Shown here: piece after piece, positions 1 to 6,631 of the stretch
How the letters are laid out: the number at the start of each line of letters is the position of its first letter
Numbering within the stretch: the first letter of the stretch is position 1
Assembly (NCBI GenBank): GCA_002396885.1
Contig: DGXY01000060.1
Coordinates: forward strand, 12,543-27,986
Reading direction: 5' to 3'
From: Akkermansiaceae bacterium UBA5020
GTDB taxonomy: Bacteria; Verrucomicrobiota; Verrucomicrobiia; Verrucomicrobiales; DEV007
DNA length: 15,444 nt
Notes under the pieces: model-generated
The model's database searches: none
What the model saw: the letters and a program-made list of their open reading frames with translations, nothing else
What the model was told of the DNA's origin: nothing
Translations under genes and position numbers: made by a program

Positions 1-22
1 GGAATCTCAACCGATAATTTTT

Positions 23-1306
23 TTAATCCTCGTCGTCGTCCGAGGGTTTGGAGACTTCTTTCTCCTCCAGCCCGAAGAGGGAAGTGACCGGCGTACGATA
101 ATTTCCAATGGTTTGCTCCTGATCGAGCTTCTCCTGATACTCGACCGTGCATCGGGCGAAGGGAAGAGCCTCGAGGCGGGCTTGGGGGATCAGCTCGCCC
201 GAACCCTGACAAACCCCATATTCTCCAGAATCGATCCGCACAAGGGCTTCTTCGATTTCGTAAAGGGCGTTTTGCTCCTGGGAAAGGATGTTGAGCGCGA
301 AATCGCGGTCGTAGGAATCGCTCCCGGCATCAGCTTGGTGCATGCCGAAGGCGGAGGAGTCTCCGTCTTCTCCGCGGATGGCATCACGGGTGACACCGGA
401 CATCTGATCGACGAGCGAGTCACGCAGGTCGAGGAGGCGCTGGCGCTGCGCTTTCAAGAAAGCAGGAGAGGGCTTTTTGGGCTTTTCCTTGGGTTCGGTA
501 GACGGAACAACGGGGGCGTGGTTGGTGAGGTGGGCGAACAGCGGTCGCCGCTTGACGGGTAGTCTCTTTTTGGGCGGAATTTTCACGGGTGCGGAGGAGG
601 AGGTCTTGGGAGCCGTCTTGACGGGTTCGCTTTTCGGGCTCGCAGCAGGTGCGGGGGAAACCGGCTGGGACTTGGGTTTGGAAGGGGATACGGGCACCTT
701 TGGCGCGGGCGTCGGCTTGACGACTTCGGACTTGGCGAGTGTCTTCGGAGCCGCCGGAGCAGGCGCTTTCACCGCGGCCTTGGTGGGAGCGGGTTTTGCC
801 GCTGGTTTGGCTTGGACTTTCGTCGAGGTTTTGGCCGCAGGCTTGGCAGAAGATTTTACGGAAGCCTTGGGCGCCGGTTTGGAAGCCGTTCTGGCGGCAG
901 GCTTCGCAGCGGCTTTCGGCTTCGCAGCGGCCTTCGGCTTCGTGAGTGCCTTCACTTTCTTGGAGGGATTGACCGGAGCCACTTTGCTTTTGACGGCAGG
1001 GACCTTTTTGGAGGGAGCCTTGACGACCGCTTTTTTCGCCGGCGCGGCTTTTTTCACAGGTTTGCCGGGCGCGGCCTTCGTCGGAGCCGACTTGGCGGGA
1101 CCCTTTTTGACAGGAGCCTTGGGCGCGGGTTTCTTCGCAGGCACCGGCTTGGCGGGAGACTTTTTCGAAGGAGCCTTCTTGGCGGGAGCCTTCTTGGCGG
1201 GAGCCGCTTTTTTCGCGGGTGCCGCCGCCTTCTTGGCCGATGAGGCTTTCTTCGTGGCGACCGGCTTCTTCGTGGAAGCGTTCTTCTTGGCAGCTTTTTT
1301 GGCCAT
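23..1306 (-). CDS. DksA/TraR-family protein with long histone-H1-like Lys/Ala/Pro tail
   Basis: In this family the C-terminal domain binds RNA polymerase through the secondary channel and modulates transcription; the basic tail probably binds nucleic acid (inference). Numbering runs from an upstream in-frame ATG at 1369. The start preferred here is Met22 (ATG at 1306), because the Lys-rich region begins exactly there and residues 1-21 are unlike it; this gives 427 aa. Residues 22-280 are almost entirely K, A, P, S and T, with AKKAP-like repeats. Residues 302-425 carry the DksA-like helical hairpin (DAGSDSYD at 347-354 takes the place of the acidic tip) and the finger region with LIPQARLEALPFA. 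The four-Cys zinc site is degenerate: only Cys387 and Cys407 remain and Ser390 replaces the second Cys. The C-terminus is acidic (DDDED). The gene lies downstream of an HU-type gene on the same strand and may be co-transcribed with it. The family is confident; the role of the tail is not. Confidence 0.85.
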   Translation of the reverse strand: MAKKAAKKNASTKKPVATKKASSAKKAAAPAKKAAPAKKAPAKKAPSKKSPAKPVPAKKPAPKAPVKKGPAKSAPTKAAPGKPVKKAAPAKKAVVKAPSKKVPAVKSKVAPVNPSKKVKALTKPKAAAKPKAAAKPAARTASKPAPKASVKSSAKPAAKTSTKVQAKPAAKPAPTKAAVKAPAPAAPKTLAKSEVVKPTPAPKVPVSPSKPKSQPVSPAPAASPKSEPVKTAPKTSSSAPVKIPPKKRLPVKRRPLFAHLTNHAPVVPSTEPKEKPKKPSPAFLKAQRQRLLDLRDSLVDQMSGVTRDAIRGEDGDSSAFGMHQADAGSDSYDRDFALNILSQEQNALYEIEEALVRIDSGEYGVCQGSGELIPQARLEALPFARCTVEYQEKLDQEQTIGNYRTPVTSLFGLEEKEVSKPSDDDED

Positions 1307-1495
1307 GGGTTTCGTCAACGGAGGTTCGAGTGTCGCCGGGGAAACCGCCCCCGCGAAAGAGATCGCCATTTGTAAGTCAAGCGCCGCAGGGCCGCAAGGA
1401 GAAAACAGGACCTCGCGAAACGCTTGCGGAAATCCCCAATAGCGCCGGATTTCCCGGAAAGGAGGGAGTGACCCGGAAAGGAGGAAGAGCCTTAC

Positions 1496-1798
1496 TCAGA
1501 GTTCGGGCAACACTTTGGCGACCCTCTCTTTCAGCTCTTTCCCGGGCTTGAACTTCACCACCGCACGCGCCGGAATCGGCACGGCCGAGTCGGGCTTGTT
1601 GGGGTTGCGTCCGATCTTCGGCTTGGTTTTGATCACTTGGAAAGCCCCGAAATTGCGAAGCACCACATCGTCGTTCGCCGCCAGGCAGGCGGTGACTTCC
1701 TCGATGAAACACTGGACGACATTGAAGACTTCCTGCTGGGTGAGACCCGTCTCGTTGCTGATCCGGATAACAAGATCCCTTTTGGTGATGGTGGTCAT
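1496..1798 (-). CDS. HU/IHF-family DNA-binding protein
   Basis: Small dimeric nucleoid protein that bends DNA. The chosen start (ATG at 1798) gives 100 aa beginning MTTITKRDLV, which matches the usual HU/IHF N-terminus. The frame stays open upstream to an ATG at 1945, but that 49-residue extension looks like non-coding leader. Visible family features are the N-terminal helical part (residues 5-42), the LRNFGAFQV strand (47-55), the beta-arm with GRNP at 63-66 (the Pro that intercalates DNA in this family), and the IPARAVVKFKPGKELK end. It is slightly longer than typical 90-aa HU because of a C-terminal VAKVLPEL extension. HU and the two IHF subunits cannot be told apart here. The next gene on this strand is the H1-tailed DksA-like protein, with no clear terminator between them. 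Confidence 0.93.
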   Translation of the reverse strand: MTTITKRDLVIRISNETGLTQQEVFNVVQCFIEEVTACLAANDDVVLRNFGAFQVIKTKPKIGRNPNKPDSAVPIPARAVVKFKPGKELKERVAKVLPEL

Positions 1799-1875
1799 TG
1801 CGCTGCTTTTCGAAGGGTTGGACGGTTCAATTTGAGAACCTTGGGTGAATTCGCAATCGATCTTTCGGGGAAAAT

Positions 1876-1886
1876 GGGAATTTCCC
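1876..1886. promoter_or_regulatory. GGGA-N3-TCCC dyad, copy 1 (possible operator)
   Basis: The sequence GGGAATTTCCC is a dyad with four-base arms and a three-base centre. It lies 78 bp upstream of the HU-type ATG. A second site with the same arms lies 42 bp away, about four helical turns. Function is inferred only from symmetry, duplication and position. Confidence 0.35.
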
Positions 1887-1917
1887 GTGACAGATCCGTC
1901 TCCTGCCCCAAACAAAT

Positions 1918-1928
1918 GGGACATTCCC
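1918..1928. promoter_or_regulatory. GGGA-N3-TCCC dyad, copy 2 (possible operator)
   Basis: The sequence GGGACATTCCC repeats the arms of the dyad at 1876-1886 with a different three-base centre, as expected for a protein-binding half-site pair. It is placed between the two divergent genes. No regulator can be named. Confidence 0.35.
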
Positions 1929-2073
1929 TCGAAAGCCAAATTCATGCCGAGCCCCTCCTAAGATCTCCGCATGCCAGCTTTTTCTCCATTCCCGGTTCAC
2001 GTTGATGTATCATCCCGCCTCCTTTACTCCCTCCTCCCAGCCCATGATTCCCGAAAATCCGCCCAAGGACGCC

Positions 2074-3129
2074 ATGGATCATCTCGGAGGCCCGGAAGCC
2101 GCCGAGGGCCTTCGCCGCGCTCTGGGAGATTGGTTTCGCAGGGAGGCCCGGGAATACCCTTGGCGAAAAACCCGCGATCCTTATTCCATCCTCGTTTCCG
2201 AATTGATGCTGCAGCAGACCCAGATCGCGACAGTGCTGGGCCGTGGTTACTACGACCGCTGGATGCGTCGCTTTCCCGACTGGGCCTCGCTCGCCGAGGC
2301 GCCCGAGGAAGCGATCCTGAAACTCTGGGAGGGGCTTGGTTATTATAATCGGGCGCGCAATCTGCAGCGAATCGCCGTAATCATTCAGCGGGACTACGAC
2401 GGCAGGTTTCCCGACGCCCTTTCCCCCGCTCTCTCCCTTCCGGGAATCGGCCGCTACACCGCCGGTGCCGTACTCAGCTTCGCCTACGGCATCGCCGTAC
2501 CGCTCGTGGATGGAAATGTGGCACGAGTCCTCGCCCGCCTCCTCGCCATGGAGACTCCCATCGACTCCCCCAAGGGTCTGAAAACGCTCTGGGAATGGTC
2601 CGGTCAACTGCTCGACCAACGGAACCCAGCAACCCACAACTCGGCCCTCATGGAACTCGGGCAGCGAATCTGCAGGCCCTCGCGGCCGGAGTGTGGCGAC
2701 TGCCCGGTCGCGGCGCACTGCCTCTCCCATCGTCACGGTCTCACCTCGGAGCTGCCCAACAAGACGAAAACCCAAACCTTGACCAAACGGGTCGAACGCG
2801 TCCTCCTCGCGGAGCGCCAAGGTCGGGTCCACCTCTGCCCGGAGTCAGGTTCGCGTCGACAGGGGCTCTGGCGTCTGCCGGAGATCCCCGAGGAGGAATC
2901 GTCCGATCTCCCGGAACTACTGCGTTTCGAATACGCCATCACCCGCTACCGGGTCACCCTCATCGTCCACGAGGCCCCCGCCGGGTGGCAACCCGACGAA
3001 AACGCCTCGAGGCCGGGAGCTTGGTTCCGCCGCGATGCCCCGAGCGACCTCCCTCCTCTCGGCTCCCCCTATCGTCGGGCCCTCGAGCTATACTCCGACT
3101 CGCGTGAAGGCCTCGATTTGAGGGGCTAA
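2074..3129 (+). CDS. mutY: A/G-specific adenine DNA glycosylase MutY
   Basis: Removes adenine mispaired with 8-oxoguanine in base-excision repair. Numbering is from an upstream in-frame TTG at 2002. The preferred start is Met25 (ATG at 2074), preceded by AAGGA and giving 351 aa, close to the E. coli length; ATGs at 2005 and 2044 are alternatives. The N-terminal HhH-GPD domain has the catalytic Glu in SELMLQQTQ (Glu67), the helix-hairpin-helix LPGIGRYTAGA (146-156) and the catalytic Asp in LVDGNVARVLAR (Asp170). The [4Fe-4S] cluster ligands follow as C224-x6-C231-x2-C234-x5-C240. The remaining ~130 residues fit the C-terminal NUDIX-like domain that reads 8-oxoG. All key residues are present. 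The gene is divergent from the HU-type gene and followed by 164 bp of non-coding DNA. Confidence 0.97.
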   Translation: MDHLGGPEAAEGLRRALGDWFRREAREYPWRKTRDPYSILVSELMLQQTQIATVLGRGYYDRWMRRFPDWASLAEAPEEAILKLWEGLGYYNRARNLQRIAVIIQRDYDGRFPDALSPALSLPGIGRYTAGAVLSFAYGIAVPLVDGNVARVLARLLAMETPIDSPKGLKTLWEWSGQLLDQRNPATHNSALMELGQRICRPSRPECGDCPVAAHCLSHRHGLTSELPNKTKTQTLTKRVERVLLAERQGRVHLCPESGSRRQGLWRLPEIPEEESSDLPELLRFEYAITRYRVTLIVHEAPAGWQPDENASRPGAWFRRDAPSDLPPLGSPYRRALELYSDSREGLDLRG

Positions 3130-3226
3130 GGACAACCCTCGCGAAAAATCCCCCTCATTTTCGGTAGATCGTGCTTGTTTTAGTACAAAAAGTTTTCAAT
3201 TGTGGCGGAGGGTCCAAACTTTAGAG

Positions 3227-3255
3227 TTGTTTTTGAGAACTCCGCTCGCTAGGTT
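3227..3255 (+). promoter_or_regulatory. Probable promoter of the coiled-coil operon
   Basis: TTGTTT at 3227-3232, a 17-bp spacer, then TAGGTT at 3250-3255 fit a sigma-70-type -35/-10 pair 38 bp upstream of the ATG at 3294. The same arrangement (TTG, 17-bp spacer, GC then TAGGTT) recurs upstream of the Gfo/Idh gene at 9208-9236, which raises confidence in both. The rest of the 164-bp gap after mutY is AT-richer than the genes and holds nothing else I can name. Confidence 0.5.
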
Positions 3256-3293
3256 GCCCCCCCGAAACACGTTCACATCAACACGCAGACCCC

Positions 3294-4508
3294 ATGTGGA
3301 AGGTATTGTTAGTCATTGCATCAGTTGTCCTTGGTGGAGCACTCTACCTGAGCTTCGACAACATGGGCGTTTTCAAGCAGAAGCAGGTCGATATCGAAGT
3401 CGAGAAGAAGAAGATCGCCGAACTTACCGTCTCGCTTGACAAGACCTCCGCGGAAGTCACGCAGTTGGAACAGTCCATTCAGATGCTGACCGAAGAGGCA
3501 TCGACCCTTCAGACGGCCAAGATCGATCTCGACGCCAAAGTCGTCGAAGCCGAAGCCAATCAGAAGGCGCAGCAGGCGAATTTTGAAACGGCCAAGGCGG
3601 ACCTTGAAAAGGCCAAGGCTCTCGGGGGCGACATCGCCGCTGTGGAGGCCATTCAGAAGGAGATGGTCCAAATTCGCACCCAGATCGAGGAGGCCGAAAT
3701 CGAGGTGACCCAGCTCGAAGGGGCCGTTGCCTCGGCGCAGGTCGAGCGCGACCGCCTCGAGAAGGTCGCCGCCGAACTTGCCGCCTTGCGTGTCGATCAG
3801 GAAGCCGGTGTCATCCGAGGAGAATTCCAGAGCCAGATCAAGAATGCCTACAATCAGTGGGGATTCGTGGTCGTCGCCGGCGGCAACGATCAGGGAGTGG
3901 TGGGCCGCTCTCAGATGGATGTCTACCGACGCGGACAACCGATTTGCCGCCTTCTCGTGACCTCGGTTGAACCCAGCCAGTCGATTGCAGAAATCGTTCC
4001 AGGTTCGCTCACGGCCGGTCAGCGCGTGCAGGTGGGTGACACGGTCGTAAAGACTCCGCGCGCCCAAACCCCGGCGGTTGTTCCGAATGCCGGTGCCACC
4101 GGTGCCACACCCCCCGCAGGTGGAGCCTCACCCGCGGTCGGTGCTCCCGCCGCCGCACCAGACCCGTTTGGTGGTGGCGGAATGGCCCCTTCCGCAGCCC
4201 CCGCTGCTCCGGATCCGTTCGGCGCTGCTCCCGCACCCGCTCCCGCCGCACCAGATCCGTTCGGTGGTGGCGGAATGGCCCCTTCCGCAGCCCCCGCTGC
4301 TCCGGATCCGTTCGGTGCTCCCCCGGCACCCGCTCCCGCCGCACCTGCCGCGCCCGATCCGTTCGGTGCTCCTCCGGCACCCGGAGCCACGCCTGCACCT
4401 GCCGCACCCGGGGCCGCACCTGCCGCGCCCGATCCGTTCGGTGCTCCTCCGGCACCCGGAGCCACGCCTGCACCTGCCGCACCTGCCGCGCCCGATCCGT
4501 TCCAATAA
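3294..4508 (+). CDS. Membrane-anchored coiled-coil protein with beta-rich domain and PDPFG-repeat tail
   Basis: I recognise no named family. The 404-residue product has four parts. Residues 1-20 form an uncleaved-looking N-terminal membrane anchor. Residues ~28-170 are a heptad-like coiled coil rich in K, E, Q and A. Residues ~185-253 form a compact beta-rich domain (NQWGFVVV, GVVGRSQMDVYRRG, GQRVQVGDTVV). Residues ~256-404 are a low-complexity Pro/Ala/Gly tail with seven PDPF motifs, the first at 289-292 and the last ending the protein as PDPFQ. The tail is encoded by tandem DNA repeats. The layout suggests an inner-membrane protein projecting into the periplasm, loosely like MreC in plan (inference). 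The next gene encodes a paralogue with the same anchor, coiled coil and beta domain but no tail. The start follows the probable promoter by 38 bp; no clear Shine-Dalgarno is seen. Confidence 0.88.
   Translation: MWKVLLVIASVVLGGALYLSFDNMGVFKQKQVDIEVEKKKIAELTVSLDKTSAEVTQLEQSIQMLTEEASTLQTAKIDLDAKVVEAEANQKAQQANFETAKADLEKAKALGGDIAAVEAIQKEMVQIRTQIEEAEIEVTQLEGAVASAQVERDRLEKVAAELAALRVDQEAGVIRGEFQSQIKNAYNQWGFVVVAGGNDQGVVGRSQMDVYRRGQPICRLLVTSVEPSQSIAEIVPGSLTAGQRVQVGDTVVKTPRAQTPAVVPNAGATGATPPAGGASPAVGAPAAAPDPFGGGGMAPSAAPAAPDPFGAAPAPAPAAPDPFGGGGMAPSAAPAAPDPFGAPPAPAPAAPAAPDPFGAPPAPGATPAPAAPGAAPAAPDPFGAPPAPGATPAPAAPAAPDPFQ
4158..4343 (+). repeat. Two tandem 93-bp coding repeats (PDPFG tail)
   Basis: Copies at 4158-4250 and 4251-4343 are 93 bp each and differ at about six positions. 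Each encodes 31 residues with two PDPFG motifs, separated by GGGMAPSAAPAA. The period is a multiple of three, so copy-number change would keep the frame. Confidence 0.9.
4344..4493 (+). repeat. Two tandem 75-bp coding repeats (PDPFG tail)
   Basis: A second unit starting CCTGCCGCGCCCGATCCG recurs at 4344 and 4419, a 75-bp period, encoding PAAPDPFGAPPAPGATPAP-like stretches. The second copy is complete for most of its length and is followed by a short remnant ending in the stop codon. It is related to the 93-bp unit through the shared PDPFG-coding core. Confidence 0.8.
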
Positions 4509-4550
4509 TTTTTTACCCGATCCGGAACCTCTTTTGCCCTTTCCAAAAAG

Positions 4551-5339
4551 ATGAAAAAGTTTGTCATGATTCTGGCCGGATTCGCCATGTTGGGCGCCGC
4601 GGTCGTCGGAGTTCTCAACAAGAAGGACCTTGAGGCCGTGATCGAAGAGCTCACCGGCGTCAAAAAACAGGTTACCGACGTAACCGCCAAGCTAGGAGAG
4701 GCCGAAGACAAGCGCGACGGCGCTCAGGAAAAGGAGACCCAAGCGAAGGATACCCGCAATCAGGCAGCCGCAGCGGTCGCCGAGTCCGAGCAAAAGCTGA
4801 AAGTGGTGCAGCGCGGGGTAGAGGAACTCTCCTCGGAACTCCAGAAGGTGGAGATCGAGAAGAAGGAAATCGACCTCGCCATCCGCAAGGTTTTCCCCGA
4901 TGGCAACATCAAGGATTCCAAGGATCTTCAGATGACGCTCTCCATGCTCAAGGACACGCTGACCGCGCACCAGACCAAAAAGACGGAGTTGAACACGCAG
5001 CTCGGCGGTGCCGCACAAGCCAAGCAGACCCAGGTCGCCAAGGTTAAGGAAGAGGAAAATTTCCAATCGCAGCGCGCCCAGCGACTCGCTTTGACCGGGC
5101 TCGTGGCCACGGTCATCGCGGTCAACCGGGAGTGGGATTTCGTCATGGTGAACGCCGGTCGCTCCCATGGAGTCAGCCCTGAATCCTCCCTTCTCGTGAA
5201 GCGTGGCAACACGCGCATCGGTCGCCTCCGCATCGTGAACCTCGAAGACACGGTGACGGTTGCCGATATCGTCGACGACTCCCTCGTGAGCGGCATCGAG
5301 GTCCAACCCGGCGACAAAGTGATCTTCGAAAATCCCTAA
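4551..5339 (+). CDS. Membrane-anchored coiled-coil protein, paralogue of the upstream gene
   Basis: No named family is recognised. The 262-residue product has an N-terminal membrane segment (residues ~3-22), a charged coiled coil (~25-175, rich in K, E, Q and A), and a C-terminal beta-rich domain (~182-260). That domain aligns along its length with the upstream protein: NREWDFVMVNAG with NQWGFVVVAGG, then a shared RG, RL, A-IV--SL--G and finally VQPGDKVIF with VQVGDTVV. It lacks the Pro-rich tail. The gap to the upstream gene is 42 bp and to the downstream lipoprotein gene 28 bp, so an operon is likely. Paired coiled coils suggest the two products form a heterodimer or ladder in the periplasm (inference). 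The beta domain recalls small beta-barrels such as those in MreC or the FlgT C-terminus, but I cannot confirm homology. Confidence 0.87.
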   Translation: MKKFVMILAGFAMLGAAVVGVLNKKDLEAVIEELTGVKKQVTDVTAKLGEAEDKRDGAQEKETQAKDTRNQAAAAVAESEQKLKVVQRGVEELSSELQKVEIEKKEIDLAIRKVFPDGNIKDSKDLQMTLSMLKDTLTAHQTKKTELNTQLGGAAQAKQTQVAKVKEEENFQSQRAQRLALTGLVATVIAVNREWDFVMVNAGRSHGVSPESSLLVKRGNTRIGRLRIVNLEDTVTVADIVDDSLVSGIEVQPGDKVIFENP

Positions 5340-5367
5340 TCGCCCCCAATCCGACCCGGTGAAGTCC

Positions 5368-5553
5368 ATGAAGTTTTCACATCTCTGCACCCTCGCGGCA
5401 CTGGCCCTCTCGGTCCTTTTCCTTGTCTCTTGCGAAACGGTCGAGAGCGGACCGAAACCGACCGGAGACCGCCTCAGCAGCATGCCCCACAACATGCCGG
5501 CCCCTTGGGAAGGGCAGGCCGGCATGCCAGGAATGATGAGCGGGCAATACTGA
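5368..5553 (+). CDS. Small lipoprotein of the coiled-coil operon
   Basis: A 61-residue product starting at the ATG at 5368 (an in-frame GTG lies nine bases upstream). Basic residues plus a hydrophobic stretch lead to a lipobox LVSC near residue 22, so the mature protein would be about 40 residues attached to lipid at Cys. The +2 residue is Glu, not Asp, which by the E. coli rule favours the outer membrane. The mature part is rich in Pro, Gly and Met (AGMPGMMSGQY end) and has no recognisable fold. It is 28 bp after the second coiled-coil gene and may be an outer-membrane partner for those proteins (inference). Confidence 0.8.
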   Translation: MKFSHLCTLAALALSVLFLVSCETVESGPKPTGDRLSSMPHNMPAPWEGQAGMPGMMSGQY

Positions 5554-5611
5554 GGATTTTCCGAGAAAACAGGTCTCTTCCCCTTTCGCATCCTCCCCGA
5601 CCAGCAAATTT

Positions 5612-6073
5612 ATGTCAAATGCCATCCTCCCCGAAATGGGCTTCGCCACGGACTTCGATATCGAAGAGCGGACCCAACTCGCAAACTTTGGAGAGTTCAT
5701 CTCCCTTGCCGATGGAGAGGTTTTGATCGACGAGGGCCATACTCAGGATGCGCTCTTCATGGTGATTTCGGGCACCTTTCACGTGCAGACGGTGGTCACG
5801 GGGCGTCCCGTGCTCCTCGGCACCTTGAAAACCGGAGATACCGTGGGCGAGATCAACATGTTCGACCCGGGAAATGCAAGCGCCAGCGTGGTCAGCAAAT
5901 CCTTCTCCGAAATCTGGCGAATCGACCGAGCACGCCTCGAGCAATACCTGGAAGCGCATCCGCGCACCGCTGCTCGACTTCTGGTGAACGTCGCGACCCA
6001 GCTGAGCAAGCGTCTCCGCAAAACAAACGAAAAGGTGGCCATGGCTCGCGAAGCGATGTTCGAATCTTTCTGA
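5612..6073 (+). CDS. Cyclic-nucleotide-binding-fold protein without a DNA-binding domain
   Basis: A 153-residue protein that is essentially one Crp/Fnr-type beta-roll: LADGEVLIDEG (32-42), FMVISGTFHV (49-58), LGTLKTGDTVGEINMF (69-84), then the C-helix (~105-145). No helix-turn-helix domain follows, so it is not a classical Crp/Fnr transcription factor. In the phosphate-binding cassette the Glu of GE (residue 80) is kept, but the Arg-Ser pair that holds the cyclic phosphate in CRP is replaced by Ser-Ala (around residues 90-91). It may bind another ligand or serve as a scaffold or sensor subunit (inference). It lies 58 bp after the lipoprotein gene on the same strand. No Shine-Dalgarno is evident. 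Confidence 0.88.
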   Translation: MSNAILPEMGFATDFDIEERTQLANFGEFISLADGEVLIDEGHTQDALFMVISGTFHVQTVVTGRPVLLGTLKTGDTVGEINMFDPGNASASVVSKSFSEIWRIDRARLEQYLEAHPRTAARLLVNVATQLSKRLRKTNEKVAMAREAMFESF

Positions 6074-6148
6074 TAACCGGCTCGGGGAATCGCTAAGGCA
6101 CCATTCCCTGCCGGAAGAGACCCGTCACAGCGGCACCCATCGAGTCCC

Positions 6149-6559
6149 ATGTTTGAGCCTCTGACGATCCCCCTGAGCGCTCCCACCGGAGTGGTTTCCG
6201 CTCTCTTTCTTCTCTTCGCCTTCACCATCGGACACGCCTTCGCCGATTTCCCTCTCCAAGGCGATTTCCTTTCGCGTGGAAAAAACCGCAATGCCCCGCC
6301 TCCGCCCCTCGCGGACGGAAAGGCGTGCCCCGCGAACCTCTGGGTCTACCTGATGAGCGCCCACTGCCTCATTCACGCGGGTTTCGTCTGGATCATCGGA
6401 GGATACGCCATCCTCGCGGTGGTGGAATTCATCCTCCACTGGCTGATCGATGTGGTGAAGTGCGAGGGCCACACCTCCTTCGCGACGGATCAGTGGCTGC
6501 ACATTCTCACGAAAGTCGCCTACGTGGCGATCCTCTGGAGTGGTCTCCTCCACCCGTGA
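6149..6559 (+). CDS. DUF3307-type integral membrane protein
   Basis: A 136-residue hydrophobic protein with about four membrane segments (roughly 12-32, 64-80, 82-100 and 118-134). It shows the pattern of the DUF3307 family: H-x3-ADFPLQGDF (29-40), AHCLIHAGF (71-79), a FILHWLIDVVK segment with His97 and Asp101, and DQWLHI (114-119). The conserved His/Asp residues inside or beside membrane helices suggest metal binding or catalysis, but the family has no established function that I know of. The start follows the CNBD-like gene by 75 bp. The assignment rests on motif memory, not on a search. Confidence 0.8.
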   Translation: MFEPLTIPLSAPTGVVSALFLLFAFTIGHAFADFPLQGDFLSRGKNRNAPPPPLADGKACPANLWVYLMSAHCLIHAGFVWIIGGYAILAVVEFILHWLIDVVKCEGHTSFATDQWLHILTKVAYVAILWSGLLHP

Positions 6560-6615
6560 TCTGCAGCGTTTGAGAGAGAGTGACCTAAGAGCGGTCTTGA
6601 AAAGGGGGACGGATT

Positions 6616-6620
6616 AGGAG
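6616..6620 (+). promoter_or_regulatory. Ribosome binding site of the S41 protease gene
   Basis: AGGAG lies 11 bases before the ATG at 6632 and supports that start. It is one of the few recognisable Shine-Dalgarno sequences in the window. Confidence 0.55.
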
Positions 6621-6631
6621 AACGTTCGCGG

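Larger units (their letters stand above)
1799..2073. other. Divergent intergenic region between the HU-type gene and mutY
   Basis: About 275 bp separate the chosen starts of the minus-strand HU-type gene and plus-strand mutY. No convincing -35/-10 pair was found for either gene. The notable content is two matching dyads of the form GGGA-N3-TCCC at 1876-1886 and 1918-1928, listed separately. The part from about 2002 to 2073 could instead code for the MutY N-terminus if an upstream start is used. Confidence 0.6.

Noticed and set aside
1392..1429. CCGCAAG/CTTGCGG inverted repeat between the HU-type and DksA-like genes
   Set aside because: Seven-base arms with a 24-base loop and no T-run; too weak to call a terminator or operator.
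477..1442. 321-codon Gly/Ala/Phe-rich frame antisense to the H1-like tail
   Set aside because: Its composition is the mirror of AAG/GCC/CCG codons of the Lys/Ala/Pro tail; no start signal or domain.
1799..1945. 49-residue N-terminal extension of the HU-type protein
   Set aside because: The HU fold starts at MTTITKRDLV; the extension contains one of the dyads and resembles leader DNA, not protein.
4158..4493. Tandem repeats as a CRISPR array or mobile-element remnant
   Set aside because: The repeats are contiguous, in frame and coding, with no unique spacers.
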